Source: a virus. Taken from it: a stretch of DNA of 33,487 bases. Below are positions 7,766 to 14,570 of the stretch, piece after piece. The stretch lies in IMG/VR virus record IMGVR_UViG_3300033183_000124, positions 1-33,487 of that record; one strand, given 5' to 3'. Under the pieces are notes generated by a model. It did not search any database. It saw nothing but the letters and a program-made list of their open reading frames with translations, and was not told the DNA's origin. The first letter of the stretch is position 1, and each line of letters starts with the position of its first letter. The translations under genes and the position numbers were made by a program.

Positions 7766-9149
7766 TTGCTACCTGTGAGAAGTCACCAAGCTGGCGCGTC
7801 GAGTCGATCTCGTCGTATGCCTTCTGCAACTCTTCATCATCTAGGATCAGATCGACGATCAACTTGTCGACGCCCTTATTGAATGTCGGCGAGTTGACAC
7901 CAGATGCGCGAGCCTTCTGCAAAAACTCGAGCTCGTTCGGGTAATCACGCACGTCGAATGAGTCTGGATAGAACACCTCAACGTCTGGCATCGTATCCTG
8001 CCAAATACAGATGAACTGCCAGAGGTGCTCTTCTGCTAGCTCTAAGATGTCAGCCTTCTCAGCTAGTCGTGAGTTGAGTAGCTGGAACTCAGTCTGCAAC
8101 GCGATGCCCGACGCTTTGATCGCCTCAGTACCACGAACAGCACCGAGGTGCGCCATGCGATTGATTGCCTCGACCTTGCGCTCAATAGAATCCATCACAG
8201 CCTGTAAGTTGCCGCCAGATGGCTGAAGCATATACGGCTTGAGACCTGCGTCGAGCTCGTCAGGCATATGCACGATGCCGCCGGCCCCAGCAGTTGCGTC
8301 AGTGTCGAATGTCTTAACCAGTGTCGGGTGATTCGATATGCGGATCAGTTGCTCGATCTCAGATAGCTCCTGGTAGATCGCCTTCTGCATCACAGCAATA
8401 TCAGCGAGGTCTGACTTACCGATGCCTTTGGTCACTGTACGAGCCGCAGGTATATACACGGCAGGAATGACGCCGATGGGGTTATCCATCTCTTCGACCA
8501 ACTGCTCCTGATCGTTGCTGACCTCGTACAGTTTAACGGTCTCTTCAGTCCAGACGCGGAAGTAGACAGTCGAGTCTGTCGCATTCTCTCGGATCACTTC
8601 TTCGCGCAGCTTTAGGTACGTCAGTTTAGTGCGGCCTGATAGTGTGCGCTCCCATTTCCAATCAAACACGTTCTCAGGTGTGTATAGATTCAGATACGGG
8701 CGGATACCCTGTCCGAGCTCTTCAGCCTTAGTCCCAGCTTGGGATTTCGGCTTGTCGACCAGCACCCAGCAATGCCCGTATACGCTTGACCAAATCTGCG
8801 CCTCTTTCATAAACGCATCAAGCGAGCGTCCTTCAAGGTCAGCGTCTTTAATGATCTGCTCAAGGATCGGTGAGCCATCAAGCGAGTTGTAATTGCGTGT
8901 CGGCGGTGTACGCCATAGGAACGACGAGTAAATATGCACGACGTTAGCGCAGTGGTTGTCCACTGGCGTCAGATCGATACGACGGGCGTACTCTGTCTTA
9001 TCTTCGTTTAGGTACTTAACAAGGTAATTACCATCCTTGTAGTGCTCACCGCCCAGGTACGAACGCAAGTGGAATTCCCACTGGTCTTTGTGATCGTCAT
9101 AATCTGGGTGCGTATATGTGATCTCAGAAGTTGCCACGATTACGTCCAT
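7755..9149 (-). CDS. Portal protein (DUF4055-like)
   Basis: A 464-residue protein between terminase and the MuF-like gene, with the length and order of a portal. The start THPDYDDHKDQWEFHLRSYL and the segment NVVHIYSSFLWRTPP near 70-85 match the DUF4055 portal group. A helical stem region is apparent around 240-300 (DLADIAVMQKAIYQELSEIE), and the clip/wing helices follow. It should form the dodecameric ring at one vertex through which DNA is packaged and ejected. The first ATG (9149) overlaps the terminase stop by ten bases; an in-frame GTG four codons later is an alternative start. Confidence 0.82.
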   Translation of the reverse strand: MDVIVATSEITYTHPDYDDHKDQWEFHLRSYLGGEHYKDGNYLVKYLNEDKTEYARRIDLTPVDNHCANVVHIYSSFLWRTPPTRNYNSLDGSPILEQIIKDADLEGRSLDAFMKEAQIWSSVYGHCWVLVDKPKSQAGTKAEELGQGIRPYLNLYTPENVFDWKWERTLSGRTKLTYLKLREEVIRENATDSTVYFRVWTEETVKLYEVSNDQEQLVEEMDNPIGVIPAVYIPAARTVTKGIGKSDLADIAVMQKAIYQELSEIEQLIRISNHPTLVKTFDTDATAGAGGIVHMPDELDAGLKPYMLQPSGGNLQAVMDSIERKVEAINRMAHLGAVRGTEAIKASGIALQTEFQLLNSRLAEKADILELAEEHLWQFICIWQDTMPDVEVFYPDSFDVRDYPNELEFLQKARASGVNSPTFNKGVDKLIVDLILDDEELQKAYDEIDSTRQLGDFSQVANGG

Positions 9150-10357
9150 CTAGTTGGTTGAGGTGTAGAATGATCCCGTTTTATAGGATAAAGGAAATCA
9201 ACCAAATATCCTAGCGCGTCATTCATGTGGTCATAGCCAGACTCTTTATCTGGCTGCGCTGTACCTTCTTTATACGTCTGTCGCTCAAGCGATTTAATCA
9301 CCTGCTTACACTTAGGATCGATAAACAGGTGACGATCTCCGCCGGCTGTCTTTAACCTGGCGTTGACCGAGTTGATCCTGTCTCTGATCTGCGTGTGACT
9401 GTTTCGCACCTTAACGACGAATCCCGCATTCTGAAGTATAGACAAATCTGTGCGCCCGCCAGCAGATGTTTTACGCTGGCGCGCGGCTGGGTCAGGGTAC
9501 ACAATGATCTTGTGATCTGGGTATCGTGTCTTGATCTCATCAGCAAGCTCGTCAGTGTTCGAGCCGTAGATCACGATCTCATCGACGACGCGCAGGGTCT
9601 CGCCATCCTTCACAGCGACGACGGCTGACATCGGGTCAATGTTGAAGTCGCAGCCGATGTGCAGAATCTTCGCCTCATCGATGTGTGTACTCAGTACACT
9701 CTCTTGCCGGTCGAAGTTGTAATATATGATACCCGAGTAGTTGACGAAGTTGGCGAGATACTCCTGCTTGAAGGTACGCTCGTCAAGGTCGCGCATAGCC
9801 TGCTCGATCTCATCGGCGTCGACGTTGCCGCCTTCTAGCGTCGTATACTGAAACGCTCGCCAGTCCTCCTGCTTATCTGCGCCTTTAGTCCAAAGATCGT
9901 AGAAGTGGTTGCGGCCCTTCGGTGTACCGATGAACATCGCGCCGCCTTTGCGATCAGACAGCGATGGTCGGATAACCTCGAACCACGCCTCGGGTCTCAT
10001 ATCAGCCATCTCATCGAGCACGACGAAGTCTAACGATCTGCCGCGAAGTGCGTCGAAGTTCTCTGCACCCTTGAGCGAGATCGTCGAGCCATTGAGCAGG
10101 CGCAGCGTGAGCTCTGATTCGTTGCGTTTCGTGATGTATGGCTCGGGTATCGTATCAAGTAGCATCTGCCACGCGATGTCCTTCGCGGCGCGATACGTCG
10201 GCGCGATATACCAGCAGTTCGCGCCAGGTTTATTTATCGATGCGCGCAGTAGCTCGGCAGTTGATAAGAATGTTTTACCGAATCGACGCCCAGCGACCAC
10301 GACGCGAAAGCGCGAGTCGCTGAGAAATATCTCAGACTGCGGCCTAGTTAGATTCAT
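9140..10357 (-). CDS. terL: Terminase large subunit
   Basis: A 405-residue packaging motor. ATPase half: Walker A VAGRRFGKT at residues 21-29, Walker B FVVLDE at 111-116 with the catalytic Glu, and coupling motif FIGTPKGRN at 142-150. Nuclease half (RNase H fold): acidic residues in CDFNIDP near 236-242, YPDPAAR near 287-293 and DHMNDALGY near 385. All key residues are present, so it should be active. It overlaps the small subunit by 14 bases and the portal by ten. The large-subunit group would predict the packaging mode (headful or site-specific), which I cannot place without a tree. Confidence 0.95.
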   Translation of the reverse strand: MNLTRPQSEIFLSDSRFRVVVAGRRFGKTFLSTAELLRASINKPGANCWYIAPTYRAAKDIAWQMLLDTIPEPYITKRNESELTLRLLNGSTISLKGAENFDALRGRSLDFVVLDEMADMRPEAWFEVIRPSLSDRKGGAMFIGTPKGRNHFYDLWTKGADKQEDWRAFQYTTLEGGNVDADEIEQAMRDLDERTFKQEYLANFVNYSGIIYYNFDRQESVLSTHIDEAKILHIGCDFNIDPMSAVVAVKDGETLRVVDEIVIYGSNTDELADEIKTRYPDHKIIVYPDPAARQRKTSAGGRTDLSILQNAGFVVKVRNSHTQIRDRINSVNARLKTAGGDRHLFIDPKCKQVIKSLERQTYKEGTAQPDKESGYDHMNDALGYLVDFLYPIKRDHSTPQPTRWT

Positions 10358-10730
10358 TCGTGTTAATCACAATAGCCGGTATCTCGACTTTAACCTGCTC
10401 TTCTTCTGGCTTGTCGCGCCACTTAAAGCGGTTCTTCATGTTGAACACCCACGAAGCTGCGTTAAATCCGTCTATTTTGCCTTTAGCTCCGTCGAGACCT
10501 AATTTTTCCCATTCGTACTGCTGAAGTCTCATCGCCTCTTGCAGTTTTTGGGGAGGGAAGTCTTCGGGGAATTCTTTACAGTAAGCCTCGACCGTATCCC
10601 AATCAGCAAAGGGAAAACAGGCTTTAGATAGCCCAGAAGCGAGGTGATCGTATACCTGTTGAAACGCTGCTTGTCTCTCCGCTTTCGTTTTCCACTTTTT
10701 GTTGTACTGATTACCTTTAGGCGCTGGCAT
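10344..10730 (-). CDS. Terminase small subunit (probable)
   Basis: A 128-residue protein directly upstream of terL. The N-terminal MPAPKGNQYNKKWKTKAERQ is the usual opening of many small terminases and DNA-packaging proteins. The remainder is helical and charged, ending KPEEEQVKVEIPAIVINTNESN, a tail that may contact TerL. I start at ATG 10730, preceded by GGGGTGG, rather than the much longer upstream extension that would lie over the GIY-YIG gene in another frame. It would bind the packaging start site and load TerL. No confident HTH is seen by eye. Confidence 0.72.
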   Translation of the reverse strand: MPAPKGNQYNKKWKTKAERQAAFQQVYDHLASGLSKACFPFADWDTVEAYCKEFPEDFPPQKLQEAMRLQQYEWEKLGLDGAKGKIDGFNAASWVFNMKNRFKWRDKPEEEQVKVEIPAIVINTNESN

Positions 10731-11223
10731 TTTCCACCCCCTCAAACCATTTGCGAACTGCTGCGGCCTTACTAGGTCGAGTTGACATAAAATCGGCGCA
10801 GTACAGCTCAGTATTAAATCTCTGCTCATCATTCATAGTTTTTAACGCCTGCTTGAGCTCATCGCAAGAGTCCGAAAAAGCATTTCGCATATGTGTGATG
10901 TATAGACTGGTAGGACATTTCGCGCCTTTGACTATCCACGGTTTATCGCTAGGCGCTAAGTATAAAGGCGCTATTTCTCTAATTTTGTTGACTAAGTTAG
11001 GAATGCTCTGGATGAAGTCCATCTCTTCTATGACTCCGTCGCCATCGACCTCGGCTAATATTGTAGAGCTCCAGTCGCAGCTTAGTTTTTTCTTTAGTTC
11101 TCTGTTTCCGTGAGCCTCTCGCCGTTTGTAGCAACTCATACGCCTAGTTAAGTTGACGGTTTTACCGACATAAAAAGGCGTGCCGGTAGCATCAACTAAA
11201 GCGTATATAGTTGTCCTAGCCAT
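10717..11223 (-). CDS. GIY-YIG family endonuclease
   Basis: A 168-residue protein with a GIY-YIG nuclease domain at the N-terminus: IYALV at residues 6-10, FYVGKT at 17-22, an Arg pair at 27-28 and a Glu in VIEEMDF near 67 as metal ligand, followed by N79. The rest (about 95-168) has no motif I recognise, but Cys residues at about 103, 119 and 140 might matter. Start ATG 11223 shares a base with the stop of the preceding gene (TGATG), and GGAG lies upstream; an earlier in-frame ATG at 11250 is less likely. It could be a free-standing homing nuclease, or serve packaging as HNH proteins beside terminases do. Confidence 0.82.
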   Translation of the reverse strand: MARTTIYALVDATGTPFYVGKTVNLTRRMSCYKRREAHGNRELKKKLSCDWSSTILAEVDGDGVIEEMDFIQSIPNLVNKIREIAPLYLAPSDKPWIVKGAKCPTSLYITHMRNAFSDSCDELKQALKTMNDEQRFNTELYCADFMSTRPSKAAAVRKWFEGVENASA

Positions 11224-11441
11224 CAGTGCAATTCTCCACTTAAATGCCATGTCGCCTGCTCATCCATCCACAGGCACACCGCAAACTTTTCTAGTTCTGT
11301 AATGATATCCCAATCAAGCTCATCTGGCACGTTGCCGCTCTCATCGAGTACCTCCTGCACCGATGCCTTACCTCCATCAGTCCACACAGACGCTAGGTAA
11401 ACGTCGCCTCTGAATAGATATGTAAACGTGATCTCTAGCAT
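11223..11441 (-). CDS. Hypothetical acidic protein
   Basis: A 72-residue acidic protein not recognised. The first 20 residues form a likely beta hairpin (LEITFTYLFRGDVYLASVW), followed by Asp/Glu-rich sequence (DESGNVPDELDWDIITELE) and a WMDEQATWHL end. It is the first gene of the packaging arm after the repeat-rich gap and is coupled by TGATG to the GIY-YIG gene. A tiny frame of 16 codons (11485-11435) ends at its start and could act as a leader. Confidence 0.6.
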   Translation of the reverse strand: MLEITFTYLFRGDVYLASVWTDGGKASVQEVLDESGNVPDELDWDIITELEKFAVCLWMDEQATWHLSGELH

Positions 11442-11450
11442 CGTGTGCCT

Positions 11451-11620
11451 GTTCCAGATTCAATCAAGTCATTTTCTATATACATACTATATCTCTCTCT
11501 TCTATTTTACTCTTTTAACTAGAACAACTAGAACAGTAATAAAAAGAGTAGATAAAACAAAAAGTTAGGGTGTTCCAGTTAGTGTTCCAGTTTCACCAAA
11601 ATTCCAGTTCTAACTGGAAC
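11451..11620. repeat. Seven-copy 9-mer array (consensus aactggaac)
   Basis: Exact copies occur at 11572-11580 and 11584-11592 (as gttccagtt) and at 11612-11620 (direct). One-mismatch copies are 11517-11525 and 11526-11534 (aactagaac twice, head to tail) and 11601-11609; a two-mismatch copy is at 11451-11459. The pair at 11602-11619 forms an 8+8 inverted repeat with a 2-base centre. The array flanks an AT-rich tract (about 11471-11570). It is consistent with an iteron-type replication origin, a repressor/activator array for the late arm, or both. Confidence 0.75.
11598..11620 (-). terminator. Hairpin with short U run behind the primase gene
   Basis: Read leftward, TTCCAGTT, AG, AACTGGAA is followed at once by TTTT, eight bases after the primase stop. 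It could act as a weak intrinsic terminator as well as a protein-binding dyad. The two-base centre means some pairs must open to make a loop, and the U run is short. Confidence 0.35.
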
Positions 11621-11627
11621 AAAACCC

Positions 11628-13688
11628 CTATTCGGCGTCAAAACTGCTCTTTTGCTCCCACAAAACTTTGATGTCATCACTCGACTTCACTAATTGGGAA
11701 CGCTTTTTGACATACGCTGTGTGCGTCTTGCCGTTCCATCTTAGTTTCGGCCAACGCTCATAACCTAGCTCCTCAGCCGCCTTCGGTAGCTGTCGATTGT
11801 TGAGTGTACGCCCTAGCTTATACTCTTCGATCAGGATATTGACCGCCATCGGGTTAAAGGTCTCTTCGTGAACACCGAGCCCACCGAGCTCCAACGCCTC
11901 AGCCAGTAATGAGGTCGCCTCTGACCGGCTGTTGACGATCATTCTGCGTTTAGCGTCGGTTGTGTCAGGTGCTTTGTTTGGATCGAAGTCGCTTAAGTCT
12001 ATCGAGTACAGCCATCCGCGTATGGCTTCTGGTTGAGTGCGTATAGCATCCCACAGCGGCTCATAATGTCCTGCAATACTGGGCAACTGCGACTTGTCCG
12101 TAAACTGCGTGAAGAACACCCCATATCGCCGGTCGTTATCCGTCAACATCAGTGCATCTTCGTGGTTAGTCAGCAGCAGATAATTCATCGTATTGAGTGC
12201 CGTGAACGGGTTTTGTCCTTTGCGCGTAATGCTGATCTCTGTGTTTGTAATCAGCGGCTTTAGCTTATCCATAATCATTCGACGGTCTTGCCCACCGACG
12301 CGCACCTCTTCAATGATGCCGAAGCAGGCACCCTCAGCCCAGGCGTTGAAGGATGATCTGATCGAGTCCATATCGATCTGATGCGCGTTTTCTTGACCTA
12401 GCGCGGCGATAATCATGTTGCCTATAGCTGTCTTACCGTCGCCCTCGATGCCCTTAAGCAGCGGCGACCAGAGCACTTTGCGCCCTGCGTTGCGTACAAC
12501 ATAGGCCATCCACTGCGCGATCACGCGCCAATCATTCGGGAATAGGAGCTCCAAATGACGCTGGAATATGTCCGGCCATGTCTCAGCCGTAGCAGGTACG
12601 AATCCTTCTTTATAGGTGTTGAAGCACTCAGAGCCTTTGTACTTAAAGAACTCACCAAAACACGGGGCATACATCGCATAAGCTGCGCGGGGTATGTCCT
12701 GCACCTGGAGCGCGAAGTCAGCCGGTTTATAACGGCGCTTACCAACATAGGTATCTTGGTTAGCTAACAACGCGTTAAATGCCTCTGGCTTAAACGCTTC
12801 GCGCTTGGAGCGGCTGTAGAACTTGTGTTCGTGTGCTACATACACCCAGTCATCCCAGATACTCGTCTCGACCTCTTCGACGCCGAACGGCACGACAGGG
12901 GCATATGCCGAGCCTATGAGATCAGACAGTTCTGAGCCATCGAACAAGTCTTTAGCGCGCTGTATACCGCGAGACTCTGCAATGGCGTCTTTATGCGCAA
13001 AAAAGAATGTCCAAATATCCGTATCAGACGCGCCACGCGCCTTCATCCGATTGACGATCTCGAGCGCGCTGTCGTGTACGTTCTCACCCGAGCGCAGTGA
13101 CTTCAGTAGATCGGCATCACTCTTATGCACTCGACGCACTTGAGCTAATTTAGTCACTACCCGCTGCGGGAGCTCTAAAGGCTCATCAGGAAAACCCATA
13201 AATTCTTTATTAGGTTTTAGGTGCATCAACTGGTTGCCGCACTTGATATCGATGTGGGCCTCAAATTCGCCATTGCTTGACTGCTTAATGTTCTGACCTG
13301 GTACGACACCTTCAGGTAATTTGAACAACCAGTGCAGCGAGCGCCCGTCTGAGCCTACCTGTACCGGCGGCGGCATCTCTGCCAATCCCATCTTCTTAGC
13401 TAGCTCATCGACAGAGATAATGTAGTCACCGGCTTCGTCGGCCTTGTTACCGTCGTAGTCGACCAGTACCATATTATCCATGACGACGCCGACCATATCC
13501 GCGCTGGCGAAGTCGTTAAGGATATAGGTCTGCCCATTACCGAACGGTTTTACCAGAATACCGCCACCGGCTTTTTTCTTTACTGGCGTCACTCTGAAGC
13601 CGGCTTCAATGGCCTTTTTTGCCAACTGTGGTACACTTAACGCTCCCTTTGATTTGCCCACTCCGGTGGGCTTTTCTTTTCCTATCAT
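11628..13688 (-). CDS. Primase-polymerase / SF3 helicase (DUF5906-like)
   Basis: A 686-residue replication protein. The N-terminal part has an archaeo-eukaryotic primase-type core: LVDYDGN (residues 75-81, D-x-D), SLHWLF (117-122) and HIDIKCG (145-151). The C-terminal half is a superfamily 3 helicase: Walker A GIEGDGKTAIGN (413-424), Walker B FGIIEEV (456-462), motif C NYLLLTNHEDAL (502-513) and DNDRRY as arginine-finger region (517-522). This organisation resembles phage NrS-1-type primase-polymerases. It should prime and unwind DNA with the family A polymerase encoded on the opposite strand. Its start overlaps the RHH gene stop by four bases. A rightward terminator-like hairpin lies inside its first codons. 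Confidence 0.85.
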   Translation of the reverse strand: MIGKEKPTGVGKSKGALSVPQLAKKAIEAGFRVTPVKKKAGGGILVKPFGNGQTYILNDFASADMVGVVMDNMVLVDYDGNKADEAGDYIISVDELAKKMGLAEMPPPVQVGSDGRSLHWLFKLPEGVVPGQNIKQSSNGEFEAHIDIKCGNQLMHLKPNKEFMGFPDEPLELPQRVVTKLAQVRRVHKSDADLLKSLRSGENVHDSALEIVNRMKARGASDTDIWTFFFAHKDAIAESRGIQRAKDLFDGSELSDLIGSAYAPVVPFGVEEVETSIWDDWVYVAHEHKFYSRSKREAFKPEAFNALLANQDTYVGKRRYKPADFALQVQDIPRAAYAMYAPCFGEFFKYKGSECFNTYKEGFVPATAETWPDIFQRHLELLFPNDWRVIAQWMAYVVRNAGRKVLWSPLLKGIEGDGKTAIGNMIIAALGQENAHQIDMDSIRSSFNAWAEGACFGIIEEVRVGGQDRRMIMDKLKPLITNTEISITRKGQNPFTALNTMNYLLLTNHEDALMLTDNDRRYGVFFTQFTDKSQLPSIAGHYEPLWDAIRTQPEAIRGWLYSIDLSDFDPNKAPDTTDAKRRMIVNSRSEATSLLAEALELGGLGVHEETFNPMAVNILIEEYKLGRTLNNRQLPKAAEELGYERWPKLRWNGKTHTAYVKKRSQLVKSSDDIKVLWEQKSSFDAE
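13656..13680 (+). terminator. Rightward intrinsic terminator inside the primase 5' end
   Basis: On the + strand GCCCAC, loop TCCG, GTGGGC is followed by TTTTCTTTT, a near-ideal Rho-independent terminator. It is antisense to the first ten or so codons of the leftward primase gene. It would stop any rightward read-through from the structural region before it reaches the early promoter at about 13,886-13,915. Chance codon content cannot be excluded. Confidence 0.6.
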
Positions 13689-13870
13689 TTGTTCGCCTCA
13701 TACTCATTTATAAAATCGGCCACCAGGTTACGCATTAGCTTGCCTACAGATAGCCGCTCCCGCTCGCAGATAGCCAGCACTTTAGCTTTATCATCAGCCG
13801 GCAGTCTGAATGCCATCGGTTCCGTTTGAGGAGACCCTTTTGAATCCTCAAGAATACTTTTTATATACAT
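13685..13870 (-). CDS. Ribbon-helix-helix-like DNA-binding protein
   Basis: A 61-residue basic protein. After a short tail, PMAFRLPADDKAKVLAICERERLSVGKLMRNLVADFINEYE reads as a ribbon-helix-helix unit: a strand (MAFRL), a helix (ADDKAKVLAICERE), a turn and a second helix. Such proteins bind short inverted repeats as dimers. A perfect 7+7 inverted repeat stands 31 bases upstream of its start, overlapping its own promoter and the divergent early promoter, so autoregulation and control of the early arm are likely. AGGA lies seven bases before the ATG. It is coupled to the primase gene by a four-base overlap. Confidence 0.7.
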   Translation of the reverse strand: MYIKSILEDSKGSPQTEPMAFRLPADDKAKVLAICERERLSVGKLMRNLVADFINEYEANK

Positions 13871-13885
13871 TTTCTTTCCTTAGTG

Positions 13886-13915
13886 TTTACAACAGGTTGG
13901 ACTATAGCCTATAGT
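13886..13915 (+). promoter_or_regulatory. Early rightward promoter (sigma70-like)
   Basis: TTTACA (13886-13891) and TATAGT (13910-13915) are separated by 18 bases and drive the SSB gene at 13970. The -10 is one arm of the operator dyad. Confidence 0.55.
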
Positions 13916-13924
13916 TACTCCTGT
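13892..13924. promoter_or_regulatory. Extended operator dyad between divergent promoters
   Basis: The core actatag-c-ctatagt (13901-13915) is a perfect 7+7 inverted repeat. Outer arms acagg (13892-13896) and cctgt (13920-13924) pair about the same centre at 13908. The dyad covers the spacer and -10 of both divergent promoters, so a bound dimer or tetramer would shut both. The RHH protein encoded next door is the obvious candidate. Confidence 0.7.
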
Positions 13925-13930
13925 CGCCAA
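13901..13930 (-). promoter_or_regulatory. Leftward promoter for RHH/primase genes
   Basis: Read leftward, TTGGCG (13930-13925), 18 bases, then TATAGT (13906-13901). It is the mirror of the rightward promoter across the dyad, and the RHH start codon follows about 30 bases later. The -35 matches the consensus at four of six positions. Confidence 0.45.
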
Positions 13931-13969
13931 GTGCGGCGGCGTAAATTAAATCGTTAAAGGATCGTAAAA

Positions 13970-14512
13970 ATGTCAAAACTACAAATCACAACGCCTAAAG
14001 GCGAACTCATGTGGGCTACTATCAACGGTCAGGGTAAAACTGATCTCAACGGTCGCAACATCTACACCATCGACGTGGTCGCAACCGCTGATGATGCTGC
14101 ACCACTTATCGCTAAACTGGATGAGTTCTGGGAAGAGAACAAACCGAAAGGCGCGAAGGCTCCCAAGACTACCGGTTATAAAGAGATGGACGACGGTCGC
14201 ATCAAGTTCACACTCAAGACCTCTACCACCTACCCATCAGGTGACCAGAAAGAGATCAAAATCTACGACGCTAAAGCCCAGCAGGTGCGCCTAGATGACA
14301 AGATCGGCAACGGCTCAACCGGTCGTGCCTCCGGTATCGCAGCAATCTACGACGGAGGCGTAGCGGCTCGAGGCGTCACGCTGTACCTAGATGCCGTGCA
14401 GGTCATCAACCTGTTGCGCTACACTGGCGCATCGTCTGACTTCACTGAAGAGGACGGCGACTTCGACGGCGCAGAGGCTAACGATGGCTTCGTAGCTGAA
14501 GAGCTGGTCTAA
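13970..14512 (+). CDS. Single-stranded DNA-binding protein (T7 gp2.5/DUF2815-like)
   Basis: A 180-residue protein, first of the early arm. The beta-rich core (residues 1-150) has LMWATINGQGKTDLNGRNIY and IKFTLKTSTTYPSGDQKEI, matching phage SSBs of the DUF2815 or gp2.5 type. It includes an insert typical of these proteins in which many Lys and aromatic residues could bind DNA. The C-terminus is strongly acidic (FTEEDGDFDGAEANDG), the usual partner-binding tail of SSBs. AAAGGA lies upstream of the ATG. It sits directly before the polymerase, with a hairpin in between. Confidence 0.82.
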   Translation: MSKLQITTPKGELMWATINGQGKTDLNGRNIYTIDVVATADDAAPLIAKLDEFWEENKPKGAKAPKTTGYKEMDDGRIKFTLKTSTTYPSGDQKEIKIYDAKAQQVRLDDKIGNGSTGRASGIAAIYDGGVAARGVTLYLDAVQVINLLRYTGASSDFTEEDGDFDGAEANDGFVAEELV

Positions 14513-14527
14513 TCTCCCCCACAGTTA

Positions 14528-14550
14528 GGCGGGTCTGTCCAAAACCCGCC
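14528..14550 (+). promoter_or_regulatory. Hairpin between SSB and polymerase genes
   Basis: GGCGGGT and ACCCGCC form a perfect seven-pair stem with a nine-base loop. There is no U tract, so it is more likely an mRNA stability or partial attenuation element that keeps SSB expression above polymerase than a full terminator. Confidence 0.5.
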
Positions 14551-14570
14551 ACTACCTAGACAGGTACATT

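Noticed and set aside
9909-10502. 197-codon rightward frame antisense to terL
   Set aside because: Antisense to the Walker A/B region of terL, whose conservation explains the open frame.
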